Shown in pieces: positions 1 through 5,604 of a stretch of DNA of 5,604 bases; positions within the stretch are counted from its first letter, which is position 1; the number at the start of each line of letters is the position of its first letter. Below the pieces are notes generated by a model. The model made no database searches. It was not told the origin of the DNA and worked only from the letters and a program-made list of their open reading frames with translations. Source of the DNA: an uncultured Devosia sp. (GTDB lineage Bacteria > Pseudomonadota > Alphaproteobacteria > Rhizobiales > Devosiaceae); assembly GCA_913775215.1 (NCBI GenBank), contig CAJYKO010000023.1, forward strand, positions 1 through 5,604, given 5' to 3'. The translations under genes were made by a program, and so were the position numbers.

Positions 1-981
1 GATACCGGTCAGGCCGTCGCCAATGCGCTGGCCGCCGTCGAAACCGGCGTGCGCCAGGTCCAGGGCACGCTCAATGGCCTCGGCGAGCGCTGCGGCAACG
101 CCAATCTCATCACCCTGATCCCGACGCTGGTTCTAAAACCCTATTACGCCGAGCGCTTCGAAACCGGCATCACGCCCGCCCATCTCGAACGTCTCACCCA
201 TATCTCCCGCGCCTTCGACGACAGGCTCAATCGCGCTCCTGCGCGTCAGGCGCCCTATGTCGGCGCCGCTGCCTTTGCCACCAAGGCCGGCATCCACGCC
301 TCGGCCCTGCTCAAGGATTTTTCCACCTACGAGCACGTGCCACCCGAAAGCGTCGGCAATGAACGCGCCATCATGGTCTCCCAGCAGGCCGGCAAGTCCA
401 ACCTGCTAACCGCCCTCGCGCGCCACGATATCGAAATCGAAAAAGACGATCCCCGCCTCGAAAAACTTCTGGCGACGGTGAAAAGCCGCGAAGCCCGTGG
501 TTATTCCTATGACGGCGCCGACGCGTCCTTCGCCGTTCTCGCCCGCTCGGTCCTCGGCACGCTGCCGAGCTTTTTCGATGTCGAACACTATCGTGCCATG
601 GTCGAGCGCCGCCACAATGCACAAGGCGAAGAGATCACCGTCACCGAAGCCGTCGTAAAGGTCCGCGTTGCAGGCGAATTGCTGATGTCCGTTGCCGAAG
701 GCAATGGCCCCGTCAATGCCCTCGACCAGGCCCTTAGAAAAGACCTCGGTATCTATTCAAGCCGCATCGAAGATCTTGAACTCGTCGATTTCAAGGTCCG
801 TATCCTCGACGGTGGTACGGGCGCGGTCACCCGTGTACTGGTCGAAAGCCGAGACGGCACTGGCGAACGCTGGACGACGATCGGCGTTTCTTCCAACATC
901 ATTGATGCGTCCTTTGAAGCTCTGTATGAATCAATCACATACAAGCTGTTGAAGACTGAGGCGGTGCAGTCGACACAGTGA
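1..981 (+). CDS. cimA: Citramalate synthase, C-terminal part (5' end outside the window)
   Basis: Family role: condenses acetyl-CoA with pyruvate to (R)-citramalate in the cytoplasm, the entry to threonine-independent isoleucine synthesis. The enzyme belongs to the isopropylmalate/homocitrate synthase superfamily. The frame is open from base 1 to the TGA at 979-981, giving 326 residues of a protein normally about 530 long, so the first ~200 residues (most of the TIM barrel) are missing. Visible family marks are the end of the barrel (DTGQAVANALAAVETG, then GLGERCGNANL at partial residues ~29-39), the linker segment FATKAGIHASALLKD around residue 99, and VSQQAGKSNLL near residue 130. The C-terminal regulatory (LeuA-type dimer) domain runs from about residue 191 to 322. 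The GERCGNANL and QAGKSNLL segments favour CimA over LeuA; a related homocitrate synthase-like enzyme is the alternative. No frameshift is seen. There is no terminator after the stop, so readthrough into the LysM gene is plausible. Confidence 0.9.
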   Translation, partial: DTGQAVANALAAVETGVRQVQGTLNGLGERCGNANLITLIPTLVLKPYYAERFETGITPAHLERLTHISRAFDDRLNRAPARQAPYVGAAAFATKAGIHASALLKDFSTYEHVPPESVGNERAIMVSQQAGKSNLLTALARHDIEIEKDDPRLEKLLATVKSREARGYSYDGADASFAVLARSVLGTLPSFFDVEHYRAMVERRHNAQGEEITVTEAVVKVRVAGELLMSVAEGNGPVNALDQALRKDLGIYSSRIEDLELVDFKVRILDGGTGAVTRVLVESRDGTGERWTTIGVSSNIIDASFEALYESITYKLLKTEAVQSTQ

Positions 982-1029
982 TGGCGACTTCTCGGCCGGT
1001 GCAAAAAGCCATCGGCTGACAACCGTCCG

Positions 1030-1034
1030 GGAGG
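1030..1034 (+). promoter_or_regulatory. Shine-Dalgarno (GGAGG) that decides a CTG start
   Basis: GGAGG lies five bases upstream of CTG at 1040, within GGGAGGACAAACTGG. This is the only strong ribosome-binding site in the cimA-LysM gap. The spacing suits initiation at 1040. The ATG at 1166 has no comparable purine run before it. Confidence 0.65.
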
Positions 1035-1039
1035 ACAAA

Positions 1040-2917
1040 CTGGCCGAAACTGCTCCAAAACGCCCACTTGCTCTCACCATTGGGGCAGTCGCCGTCACGT
1101 TACTTGTCATCCTCGGTATTTTCGCCGCCCCCACCGTAGCCACATGCTTCAATAGCCCCGATGGCATGGGTCAGTGTATTCGCGGCAAATTCACCGAAGC
1201 TGGTCTCTTTCCGCCCGCGCCAGTCACCGAGGTCGCCGAGACCACCCAGCCGGCCGCAACGCCGCCAGCCGAAACGCCTGCCGCTCCCGCCGCACCGGAA
1301 GGCGAACTGACGCCTCCCGCGCTCGATGTCACCCCACCAGCCGAAACCACTCCAGAGGTGCCGCAAAGCATCGTCGCCGCCACCTTCGGCCTTCTCCGCG
1401 CCGAGCCCGATGGCTCCGTCGTCATCGCTGGCAGCGGTCAGCCCGGCAGCGAGGTGGATATCTATTCCGACGACAAACTCCTCGGCACTGCCAAGGTTGA
1501 ATCCTCTGGCGATTGGGTTTTTGTACCCGAAAGCCCGCTACCTCCTGGCGGTGTCGAGATCACTCTTGCCGAACACGGCAAGAGCGAGCGCGCCGCCCAG
1601 TCGTTCGTCGTCGTCGTCGATGACGACAAGACAACCCAGCCGCTCGTCGTCGCCAGCACCCCAGGCCAGGCCAGCGAAATCCTTCAGGGCCTTGATCGTC
1701 CAGCCCCGACCGCTGTCGCTGCTGCGCCCGAACAGGCAGCCCCAGCCGCAGCCTCAGAAACCGAACCAGCGCCAATGGCCGTCGCCGAAGCGCCTGCCAC
1801 GATACCGCCTGCAGCATCACCAAACGCTGCTCCCGCAGAACCAGCGGCACCCGCCCCAACGGCCACCCCGCAGGAAACCCCGGCGGCACCGACTCCGCCC
1901 ACCGTAACGCCCCTCGCGCAAAATGCCCCTGCCGCATCGCCATCGAATGCGCCGGCTGAATCGACTGTAGAGCCCACCGAGCCAGCCACAGAACCGGCTC
2001 AAACAGCGGAAACCCAGCCAGCGCCGGCGACCACTCCGGCTAATCCGGCAACCCCGACCCCATCCGCTGCGCCCGCAGCCACCGAACCCGCAGAATCGAC
2101 GCCAACCGCCCCGTTTGCCCCCCAGGTCGCCGACGTTCCGCCTACCATCGACGCCATCGAGGTCGAAGGTGCCCGCACCTTCTTCGCCGGCAGCGGCCCC
2201 GAAGGCCGCACCGTGCGCCTTTATGTCGATGATACCTTCGTCGCCGATTCCAAGGTCGAAGGCGGCCGCTGGCTAGTCGAAGCCGGTCCGGTTCTGTCCG
2301 CCCCCAGCCAGCGCGTCCGCGCCGACCTCCTAGGCGCCAACTCCTCTGAAGTCGTCGCCCGCGCCGAAGTCGATTTCGTGGTCGATGAACCTGCAGGGCA
2401 GGGCGCCGAAACTGCCATCGCAAGTGCCGACACTCCGGCGACCACAACGCCGCCGGCACCGACACCCGCAACTGAACCCGCCACTCCGGCAACCGAGCCC
2501 GCCACGGCCACAACCAGCACACCCACTGCTGAAACGCCGGCAGCAGAGCCAACCGCACCTGCCGCCGTCGCCAGCGCAGAAACGAAGCCGACATCAGCCC
2601 CTGCTACCACCACCGAACCTCGGGCCACCACGCCAGAAACTTCAGTCGCAACCGCGGAAACCCCAGCGCCCGCTCCCGCGCAACCCGCCGCCGAGCCCGC
2701 TGTCCCCACCATGGTTGCCGTGTCTGTCGGCGGTCCCGATGCGCAGCGCTTCGCCTCCGGCAAGGCTATCATCCGACGTGGCGACAATCTCTGGACTATC
2801 GCGCGCCGCGTCTATGGCGAAGGCATCAAGTACACGACCATCTACGACGCCAATACCGGCCAGATCCGCGACCCCGATCGCATCTACCCCGGCCAGGTCT
2901 TCAGCCTCCCCCAATAA
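1040..2917 (+). CDS. Membrane-anchored LysM protein with two Ig-like modules and Pro/Ala-rich linkers; probable CTG start
   Basis: Probable envelope protein that spans the periplasm and binds peptidoglycan; exact function unknown. Read from CTG 1040 it has 625 residues. Residues 7-8 are Lys-Arg, followed by a hydrophobic segment (~10-34) that looks like a signal anchor, then a cysteine pair C36/C46. Ig-like module 1 spans ~111-194 and module 2 ~367-449. They share an AGSG..G..V..Y.DD core followed by KVE and G.W. They are joined by linkers of ~172 and ~107 residues rich in Ala, Pro, Thr and Glu. A LysM domain (GDNLWTIARRVYG to PGQVFSLP) fills ~578-625 at the extreme C terminus. No ATG, GTG or TTG lies in frame between the upstream stop (950-952) and ATG 1166. 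Starting at 1166 (583 residues) would remove the anchor and leave a cytoplasmic LysM protein, which is unlikely. An ATG in place of CTG lost by mutation or sequencing error is the main alternative. The LysM call is firm; the start is inferred. Confidence 0.8.
   Translation: MAETAPKRPLALTIGAVAVTLLVILGIFAAPTVATCFNSPDGMGQCIRGKFTEAGLFPPAPVTEVAETTQPAATPPAETPAAPAAPEGELTPPALDVTPPAETTPEVPQSIVAATFGLLRAEPDGSVVIAGSGQPGSEVDIYSDDKLLGTAKVESSGDWVFVPESPLPPGGVEITLAEHGKSERAAQSFVVVVDDDKTTQPLVVASTPGQASEILQGLDRPAPTAVAAAPEQAAPAAASETEPAPMAVAEAPATIPPAASPNAAPAEPAAPAPTATPQETPAAPTPPTVTPLAQNAPAASPSNAPAESTVEPTEPATEPAQTAETQPAPATTPANPATPTPSAAPAATEPAESTPTAPFAPQVADVPPTIDAIEVEGARTFFAGSGPEGRTVRLYVDDTFVADSKVEGGRWLVEAGPVLSAPSQRVRADLLGANSSEVVARAEVDFVVDEPAGQGAETAIASADTPATTTPPAPTPATEPATPATEPATATTSTPTAETPAAEPTAPAAVASAETKPTSAPATTTEPRATTPETSVATAETPAPAPAQPAAEPAVPTMVAVSVGGPDAQRFASGKAIIRRGDNLWTIARRVYGEGIKYTTIYDANTGQIRDPDRIYPGQVFSLPQ
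1625..2137 (+). other. Low-complexity Ala/Pro/Thr/Glu linker between the two Ig-like modules
   Basis: These bases encode about 170 residues made almost wholly of Ala, Pro, Thr and Glu, with few hydrophobic or aromatic residues. This is the composition of extended, disordered linkers in cell-envelope proteins. The skewed composition keeps other frames and the opposite strand free of stops and creates several spurious ORFs there. Confidence 0.75.
2387..2704 (+). other. Second low-complexity linker with short PATE-type tandem repeats, before the LysM domain
   Basis: About 106 residues of Ala/Pro/Thr/Glu-rich sequence follow Ig-like module 2. At 2465-2506 the protein reads PATEPATPATEPAT, a heptad-like duplication. 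The codons for the repeated residues vary (for example act, acc and acg for Thr), so the repeat is tighter in protein than in DNA. Length variation here between strains would be expected. Confidence 0.6.
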
Positions 2918-2918
2918 G

Positions 2919-2944
2919 AAAATGGCGCCAATAGGCGCCATTTT
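2919..2944 (+). terminator. Rho-independent terminator after the LysM gene
   Basis: A perfect 11-bp inverted repeat, AAAATGGCGCC and GGCGCCATTTT, encloses a four-base AATA loop and begins one base after the LysM stop codon. The GC-rich core is followed by TTTT, CG and TTT. Because the A and T tracts flank the core symmetrically, it could also work in the reverse direction. It separates the cimA-LysM transcript from the downstream regulator-transporter operon. Confidence 0.85.
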
Positions 2945-2978
2945 CGTTTGATGGAGACATCCACATCACCCGCAGGGA

Positions 2979-3007
2979 TTGACCTGACCGCCAATCCTCA
3001 CCATGTT
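2979..3007 (+). promoter_or_regulatory. Candidate sigma70-type promoter for the arsR-transporter operon
   Basis: TTGACC at 2979-2984 matches five of six consensus -35 bases. CATGTT at 3002-3007 sits 17 bp downstream as a poor -10 element. The position, just after the terminator and before the regulator, is sensible. If real, transcription would begin near 3013, downstream of the ATG at 3003, which would force use of the internal ATG at 3042. The weak -10 keeps confidence low. Confidence 0.3.
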
Positions 3008-3362
3008 CATCGCAATTCACCGATTAAATTCGGCCAGCCCCATGCAAGACGATGACATTGCCAACATAATGAGAGCACTGGGCCATCCGGTCCGGCTCAG
3101 CATCCTGCGGTTCCTTGCGAGCCAGCAGCAGCGCGAATGTTGCTGCGGCGATGTCACCGAATCCCTGCCTCTCGCTCAGTCCACCGTCTCCCAGCACATT
3201 AAAGTGCTGCTTGATGCCGGCCTGATCGAGCGCAAGCCGCACGGCACGCGCAATCGCTACATGATCCGGCAGGATCGCCTGGCCGAACTCGGAACCGCCT
3301 TTGGCGGTTTGATTGATGGTCTCAATCTCCGAGCGCCCCACAAGGAAACGGAACCGGCCTAA
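3003..3362 (+). CDS. ArsR-family winged-helix transcriptional regulator with a Cys-Cys-Cys motif
   Basis: A small dimeric DNA-binding repressor, 119 residues, typical for ArsR/SmtB proteins. MRALGHPVRLSILRFLA (23-39) is the family's opening helix pair. STVSQHIKVLLDAGLIERK (60-78) is the recognition helix region, and HGTRNRYMI (80-88) forms the wing. RECCCGDV puts cysteines 46, 47 and 48 at the N end of alpha-3, where classical ArsR sensors carry ELCVCDL-type metal ligands. No DxHxxxHxxxE-type alpha-5 site is seen. The effector is therefore inferred to be a thiophilic metal, metalloid or reactive sulfur species, but is not proven. The stop overlaps the transporter start (TAATG), implying translational coupling and probable autoregulation of the pair. 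The start is uncertain: neither ATG 3003 nor ATG 3042 (residue 14) has a clear Shine-Dalgarno, and the family-like sequence begins close to residue 14. Confidence 0.88.
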   Translation: MFIAIHRLNSASPMQDDDIANIMRALGHPVRLSILRFLASQQQRECCCGDVTESLPLAQSTVSQHIKVLLDAGLIERKPHGTRNRYMIRQDRLAELGTAFGGLIDGLNLRAPHKETEPA

Positions 3363-5257
3363 TGGCTAACAATCCCAATGAAAAGAAGCCGTCCGTTAAC
3401 GCGGACGAAGGCTCGGTATTCTCTACCGTCCGAAATCTCTGGCCCTATATGTGGCCCGATGGCCGGCCCGATCTAAAGCTGCAGGTCGTGCTCGCCATCG
3501 GCGCTCTCCTCCTCAGCAAGGTCGCAACCACCCTCGTGCCCTTCGCCTATAAGGGCATCATCGACAGCCTCGACGGCACCGACGCCGACAGCCAGCTTAT
3601 CATGGGTCTCGCGGTACCGATCGTCCTTGTCATCGCCTATGTCCTCGGCAATGTCTTCGACGCTGGCTTCCAGCAATTGCGCGACGTGCTCTTTGCCGGC
3701 GTCGGCCAGCATGCGGTTCGAAAACTTGCGCTCCAGACCTTCCACCACATGCATCGCCTCTCGCTGCGCTTCCATCTTGCACGGCGCACTGGCGGGCTCT
3801 CCCGCGTCATCGAGCGCGGCGTAAAAGGCATCGAAACGGTCGTCCGTTTCGCCATGCTCAATATCGCGCCAACTATCGTCGAGTTCATCGTCGTCGCCTT
3901 CATCTTCGTCTGGCTTTTCGGCGTCAGCTATCTCGGCGTCCTGGTGGTGATGATCTGGGCCTATCTCTATTTCACCATCAAGGCCTCGAATTGGCGCATT
4001 TCGATCCGTCGGGACATGAACAATTCCGACACCGATGCCAACGGCAAGGCCATCGACAGTCTCCTCAATTATGAGACGGTCAAATACTTCGCCAATGAGA
4101 AGATGGAAGCCGAGCGCTATGACGGCGCCATGGCAAGCTATGAGCGCTCTGCGATCCGCATCTGGACCTCGCTGGGCTGGCTCAATTTCGGCCAGGCCGT
4201 CATCTTCTATGGCGGCTTCCTCATCATCTCGATCATGGCCATCAATGGCGTCCTCGCCGGCCGCCTGACGCTGGGCGATTTCGTCCTGCTCAACACCTTC
4301 CTGATGCAGATCTACCGTCCGCTCAATTTCATTGGCTTCGTTTACCGCGAGCTCCGCCAGGGCCTCACCGATATCGAAGAGATGTTCAAGCTTCTCGATC
4401 AGGATCCTGAAATCGTCGACAAGCCCGACGCCGCCCCGCTCAAGGTCACCGGCCCCGTCATCCGCTTCGAAGACGTTTCCTTCCACTACGACCCCGATCG
4501 CCCGATCCTCAGGGGCGTCAGCTTCGAAGTCCCCGCCGGCAAGACTGTCGCCATCGTCGGTCCCACCGGTGCCGGCAAGTCGACCATTTCGCGTCTGCTC
4601 TATCGCTTCTATGACGTCACCGGCGGGCGCATCACCATCGATGGGCAGGATCTTCGCGACGTCACGCAGGAAAGCCTGCGCTCGGCCATCGGCATGGTCC
4701 CGCAGGACACCGTGCTCTTTAACGACACCATCGGCTACAATATCGAATATGGCCGCCCCGGCGCCTCCGAAGAAGACATCCGCGCCGCCGCCCGCATGGC
4801 CCAGGTCGGCCCCTTTATCGAAAGCCTGCCCAAGGGCTATGAAACCCCCGTCGGCGAACGTGGCCTCAAGCTTTCGGGCGGCGAAAAGCAACGCGTTGCC
4901 ATTGCGCGAACGATCCTGAAGGCTCCCTCGATCCTCATCCTCGATGAAGCCACCTCCGCCCTCGACACCAAGACCGAGCGCGACATCCAGGCGGCCCTCG
5001 ACGAGGTCTCGCGCAACCGCACCAGCGTCGTTATCGCCCATCGTCTTTCGACCGTGATCAATGCCGACGAAATCCTGGTCCTCCGGGAAGGCCGTGTCGC
5101 CGAGCGCGGCAACCATAGCCAGCTCCTCGCCCAAAACGGCCTCTACGCCCAAATGTGGAGCCGCCAACGCGAAGCCACGGAAGCAGAAGAAGCTCTCGCC
5201 CGCACCCGCGATGACCCCGACGGCTTCGTGAAACGCGGCACCCCGGCTGCGGAATAG
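3362..5257 (+). CDS. Atm1/ABCB7-type ABC half-transporter (fused permease and ATPase)
   Basis: An inner-membrane exporter that works as a homodimer. Characterised Atm1 relatives move glutathione derivatives, including oxidised glutathione and metal-glutathione complexes. The protein has 631 residues, a usual length. A permease domain with six probable helices occupies ~40-335 (about 41-66, 79-100, 163-186, 188-206, 267-300 and 305-333). The NYETVKYF segment (236-243) and LNFGQ (274-278) are Atm1-like; the latter corresponds to the glutathione-contacting region in bacterial Atm1. The ATPase domain is complete: Walker A GPTGAGKST (400-408), Q-loop Gln448, signature LSGGE (504-508), Walker B ILILDE with Glu529, and switch His560. 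The start ATG overlaps the regulator stop by one base, so expression is probably coupled to and controlled by that ArsR protein. A lipid or drug exporter of the MsbA type is less likely because of the NYETVKYF and LNFGQ segments. The cargo is inferred. Confidence 0.92.
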   Translation: MANNPNEKKPSVNADEGSVFSTVRNLWPYMWPDGRPDLKLQVVLAIGALLLSKVATTLVPFAYKGIIDSLDGTDADSQLIMGLAVPIVLVIAYVLGNVFDAGFQQLRDVLFAGVGQHAVRKLALQTFHHMHRLSLRFHLARRTGGLSRVIERGVKGIETVVRFAMLNIAPTIVEFIVVAFIFVWLFGVSYLGVLVVMIWAYLYFTIKASNWRISIRRDMNNSDTDANGKAIDSLLNYETVKYFANEKMEAERYDGAMASYERSAIRIWTSLGWLNFGQAVIFYGGFLIISIMAINGVLAGRLTLGDFVLLNTFLMQIYRPLNFIGFVYRELRQGLTDIEEMFKLLDQDPEIVDKPDAAPLKVTGPVIRFEDVSFHYDPDRPILRGVSFEVPAGKTVAIVGPTGAGKSTISRLLYRFYDVTGGRITIDGQDLRDVTQESLRSAIGMVPQDTVLFNDTIGYNIEYGRPGASEEDIRAAARMAQVGPFIESLPKGYETPVGERGLKLSGGEKQRVAIARTILKAPSILILDEATSALDTKTERDIQAALDEVSRNRTSVVIAHRLSTVINADEILVLREGRVAERGNHSQLLAQNGLYAQMWSRQREATEAEEALARTRDDPDGFVKRGTPAAE

Positions 5258-5282
5258 TCCTGGCTTGGAAGCTATCCTCACG

Positions 5283-5335
5283 CCCTGATCTCCTTCTCCC
5301 CTTGTGGGAGAAGGTGCCCGAAGGGCGGATGAGGG
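5283..5335. repeat. Intergenic branched palindromic repeat (REP-like), unit 1
   Basis: A 9-bp perfect stem, CCTTCTCCC (5292-5300) with GGGAGAAGG (5306-5314), has a CTTGT loop. It is followed by a short GCCC-GAA-GGGC hairpin (5316-5326). An outer pairing of 5283-5291 with 5327-5335 (CCCT/AGGG ends, one mismatch and one G-T pair) would close both into a branched structure. The sequence resembles a palindromic element that I recall as frequent between genes in Rhizobiales and relatives. It begins 25 bases after the transporter stop. No T-run follows, so it is not a canonical terminator, although it could protect the 3' end of the operon mRNA. Confidence 0.75.
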
Positions 5336-5343
5336 GTTTCGAG

Positions 5344-5418
5344 CCGGCCGAAGGCTAGTTCACTCCAGCGGAGTGAACTTAGGTGAGAAAGCCATGCAAA
5401 CTGTGCTTTCACGGCCGG
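5344..5418. repeat. Second branched inverted-repeat unit, adjacent to unit 1
   Basis: A perfect 10-bp stem, AGTTCACTCC (5357-5366) with GGAGTGAACT (5370-5379), has a three-base AGC loop. Next comes a stem of GTGAGAAAGC (5384-5393) with GCTTTCAC (5405-5412), eight pairs with one bulged G. CCGGCCG (5344-5350) and CGGCCGG (5412-5418) could pair around both, although each contains the self-complementary CGGCCG, so that outer match is weak evidence. No T-run follows the stems. It may be a different repeat family joined to unit 1. No gene is seen in 5258-5393. Confidence 0.55.
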
Positions 5419-5465
5419 GTGGCAATCACCTTGCTACCATCTCCCTCTTCGCCCAACTTCTCAGG

Positions 5466-5604
5466 ATGGCCATTCACCTCACCCCAGCGCGCCCCGACCA
5501 GAAGCCAGTCATCGCCAACCTGATCCAGCTCTACCTCCACGACATGACCGCCTTCATGCCGTTTCCGGTCGGCGCCGATGGCCGCTATCAATATGATTTC
5601 CTCG
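5466..5604 (+). CDS. GNAT-family N-acetyltransferase, N-terminal fragment (3' end outside the window)
   Basis: Only 46 codons are visible. The start (MAIHLTPARPDQKPVIANL) followed by IQLYLHDM and then GADGRYQYDFL matches the opening strand and first helices of a common bacterial GNAT subgroup, which transfers an acetyl group from acetyl-CoA to an amine. The acetyl-CoA-binding motif lies beyond the window, so the substrate cannot be judged. ATG 5466 is chosen because the family-like sequence begins directly there, although only a weak CAGG precedes it. The same frame is open upstream to ATG 5394, which has AGGTGAG six bases before it and would add 24 residues. That extension does not look like GNAT sequence, and its start lies inside the second palindromic repeat. 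Confidence 0.65.
   Translation, partial: MAIHLTPARPDQKPVIANLIQLYLHDMTAFMPFPVGADGRYQYDFL

Noticed and set aside
981..1019. A 12-codon ORF whose ATG overlaps the cimA stop (TGATG)
   Set aside because: It is very short and ends 20 bases before the LysM start. Its sequence shows no leader-peptide features such as runs of one amino acid, and no attenuator-like stems follow it.
1145..1153. Possible lipoprotein lipobox (VATC) after the LysM protein anchor
   Set aside because: Thr at the -1 position is not accepted in the usual lipobox, and the leader lacks a Leu at -3; a plain membrane anchor fits better.
2221..2787. Long minus-strand and alternate-frame ORFs across the LysM gene
   Set aside because: They arise from the Ala/Pro/Thr/Glu-rich codon composition and encode Gly/Ala/Val- or Arg/Pro-rich strings without domains or ribosome-binding sites.
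3020..3033. Imperfect palindrome CCGATTAAATTCGG as a possible ArsR operator
   Set aside because: Only the four outer base pairs on each side match cleanly. Such a short dyad is expected by chance, and no second copy is seen nearby.
3473..5281. A 602-codon open frame on the minus strand opposite the ABC transporter
   Set aside because: It is a mirror of a strongly GC-biased gene: the sense strand encodes a complete, motif-perfect Atm1-type transporter, and the antisense product is Asp/Glu/Gly/Ala-rich with no recognisable domain.
5357..5380. The perfect AGTTCACTCC stem as a rho-independent terminator for the transporter operon
   Set aside because: The stem is followed by TAGGTGAG with no T-run, and it lies 100 bases past the stop codon; it fits a repeat element better.

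Overview
The window reads as chromosomal DNA from a high-GC alphaproteobacterium, most likely a member of the Hyphomicrobiales (Devosia-like). This rests on strong third-position G/C bias, a citramalate synthase of the alphaproteobacterial type, an Atm1-type ABC half-transporter, and an intergenic palindromic repeat of the kind scattered through Rhizobiales/Hyphomicrobiales genomes. The taxonomic call is inferred from sequence style and remembered family features, not from a search.

Layout, all genes on the + strand. (1) 1-981: C-terminal 326 codons of citramalate synthase (cimA), open at the left edge. (2) 1040-2917: a membrane-anchored, Pro/Ala/Thr/Glu-rich protein with two related Ig-like beta modules and a C-terminal LysM domain. 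Its reading frame continues upstream of the first ATG (1166) through a hydrophobic anchor to a CTG preceded by a good Shine-Dalgarno, so the gene probably starts at a rare CTG codon. A perfect 11-bp stem terminator (2919-2944) follows. (3) 3003-3362: a small ArsR-family regulator with three consecutive cysteines at the position of the metal- or thiol-sensing site. (4) 3362-5257: an Atm1/ABCB7-type ABC half-transporter that overlaps the regulator stop by one base (TAATG). (5) 5258-5465: an intergenic stretch packed with two adjacent branched inverted-repeat units. (6) 5466-5604: the start of a GNAT-family acetyltransferase, cut by the right edge.

The regulator and transporter form a clear two-gene operon. 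The simplest reading is that a thiol- or metal-responsive repressor controls an exporter of glutathione-linked cargo, such as metal-glutathione complexes, oxidised glutathione or persulfides. The cimA and LysM genes are separated by only 58 bp with no terminator between them, so readthrough is likely, but no shared function is apparent. I see no CRISPR, tRNA, rRNA, transposase or phage gene. The points most worth a second look are the non-canonical start of the LysM gene, the cysteine-bounded motif next to its membrane anchor, the Cys-Cys-Cys ArsR/Atm1 pairing, and the back-to-back branched repeats.
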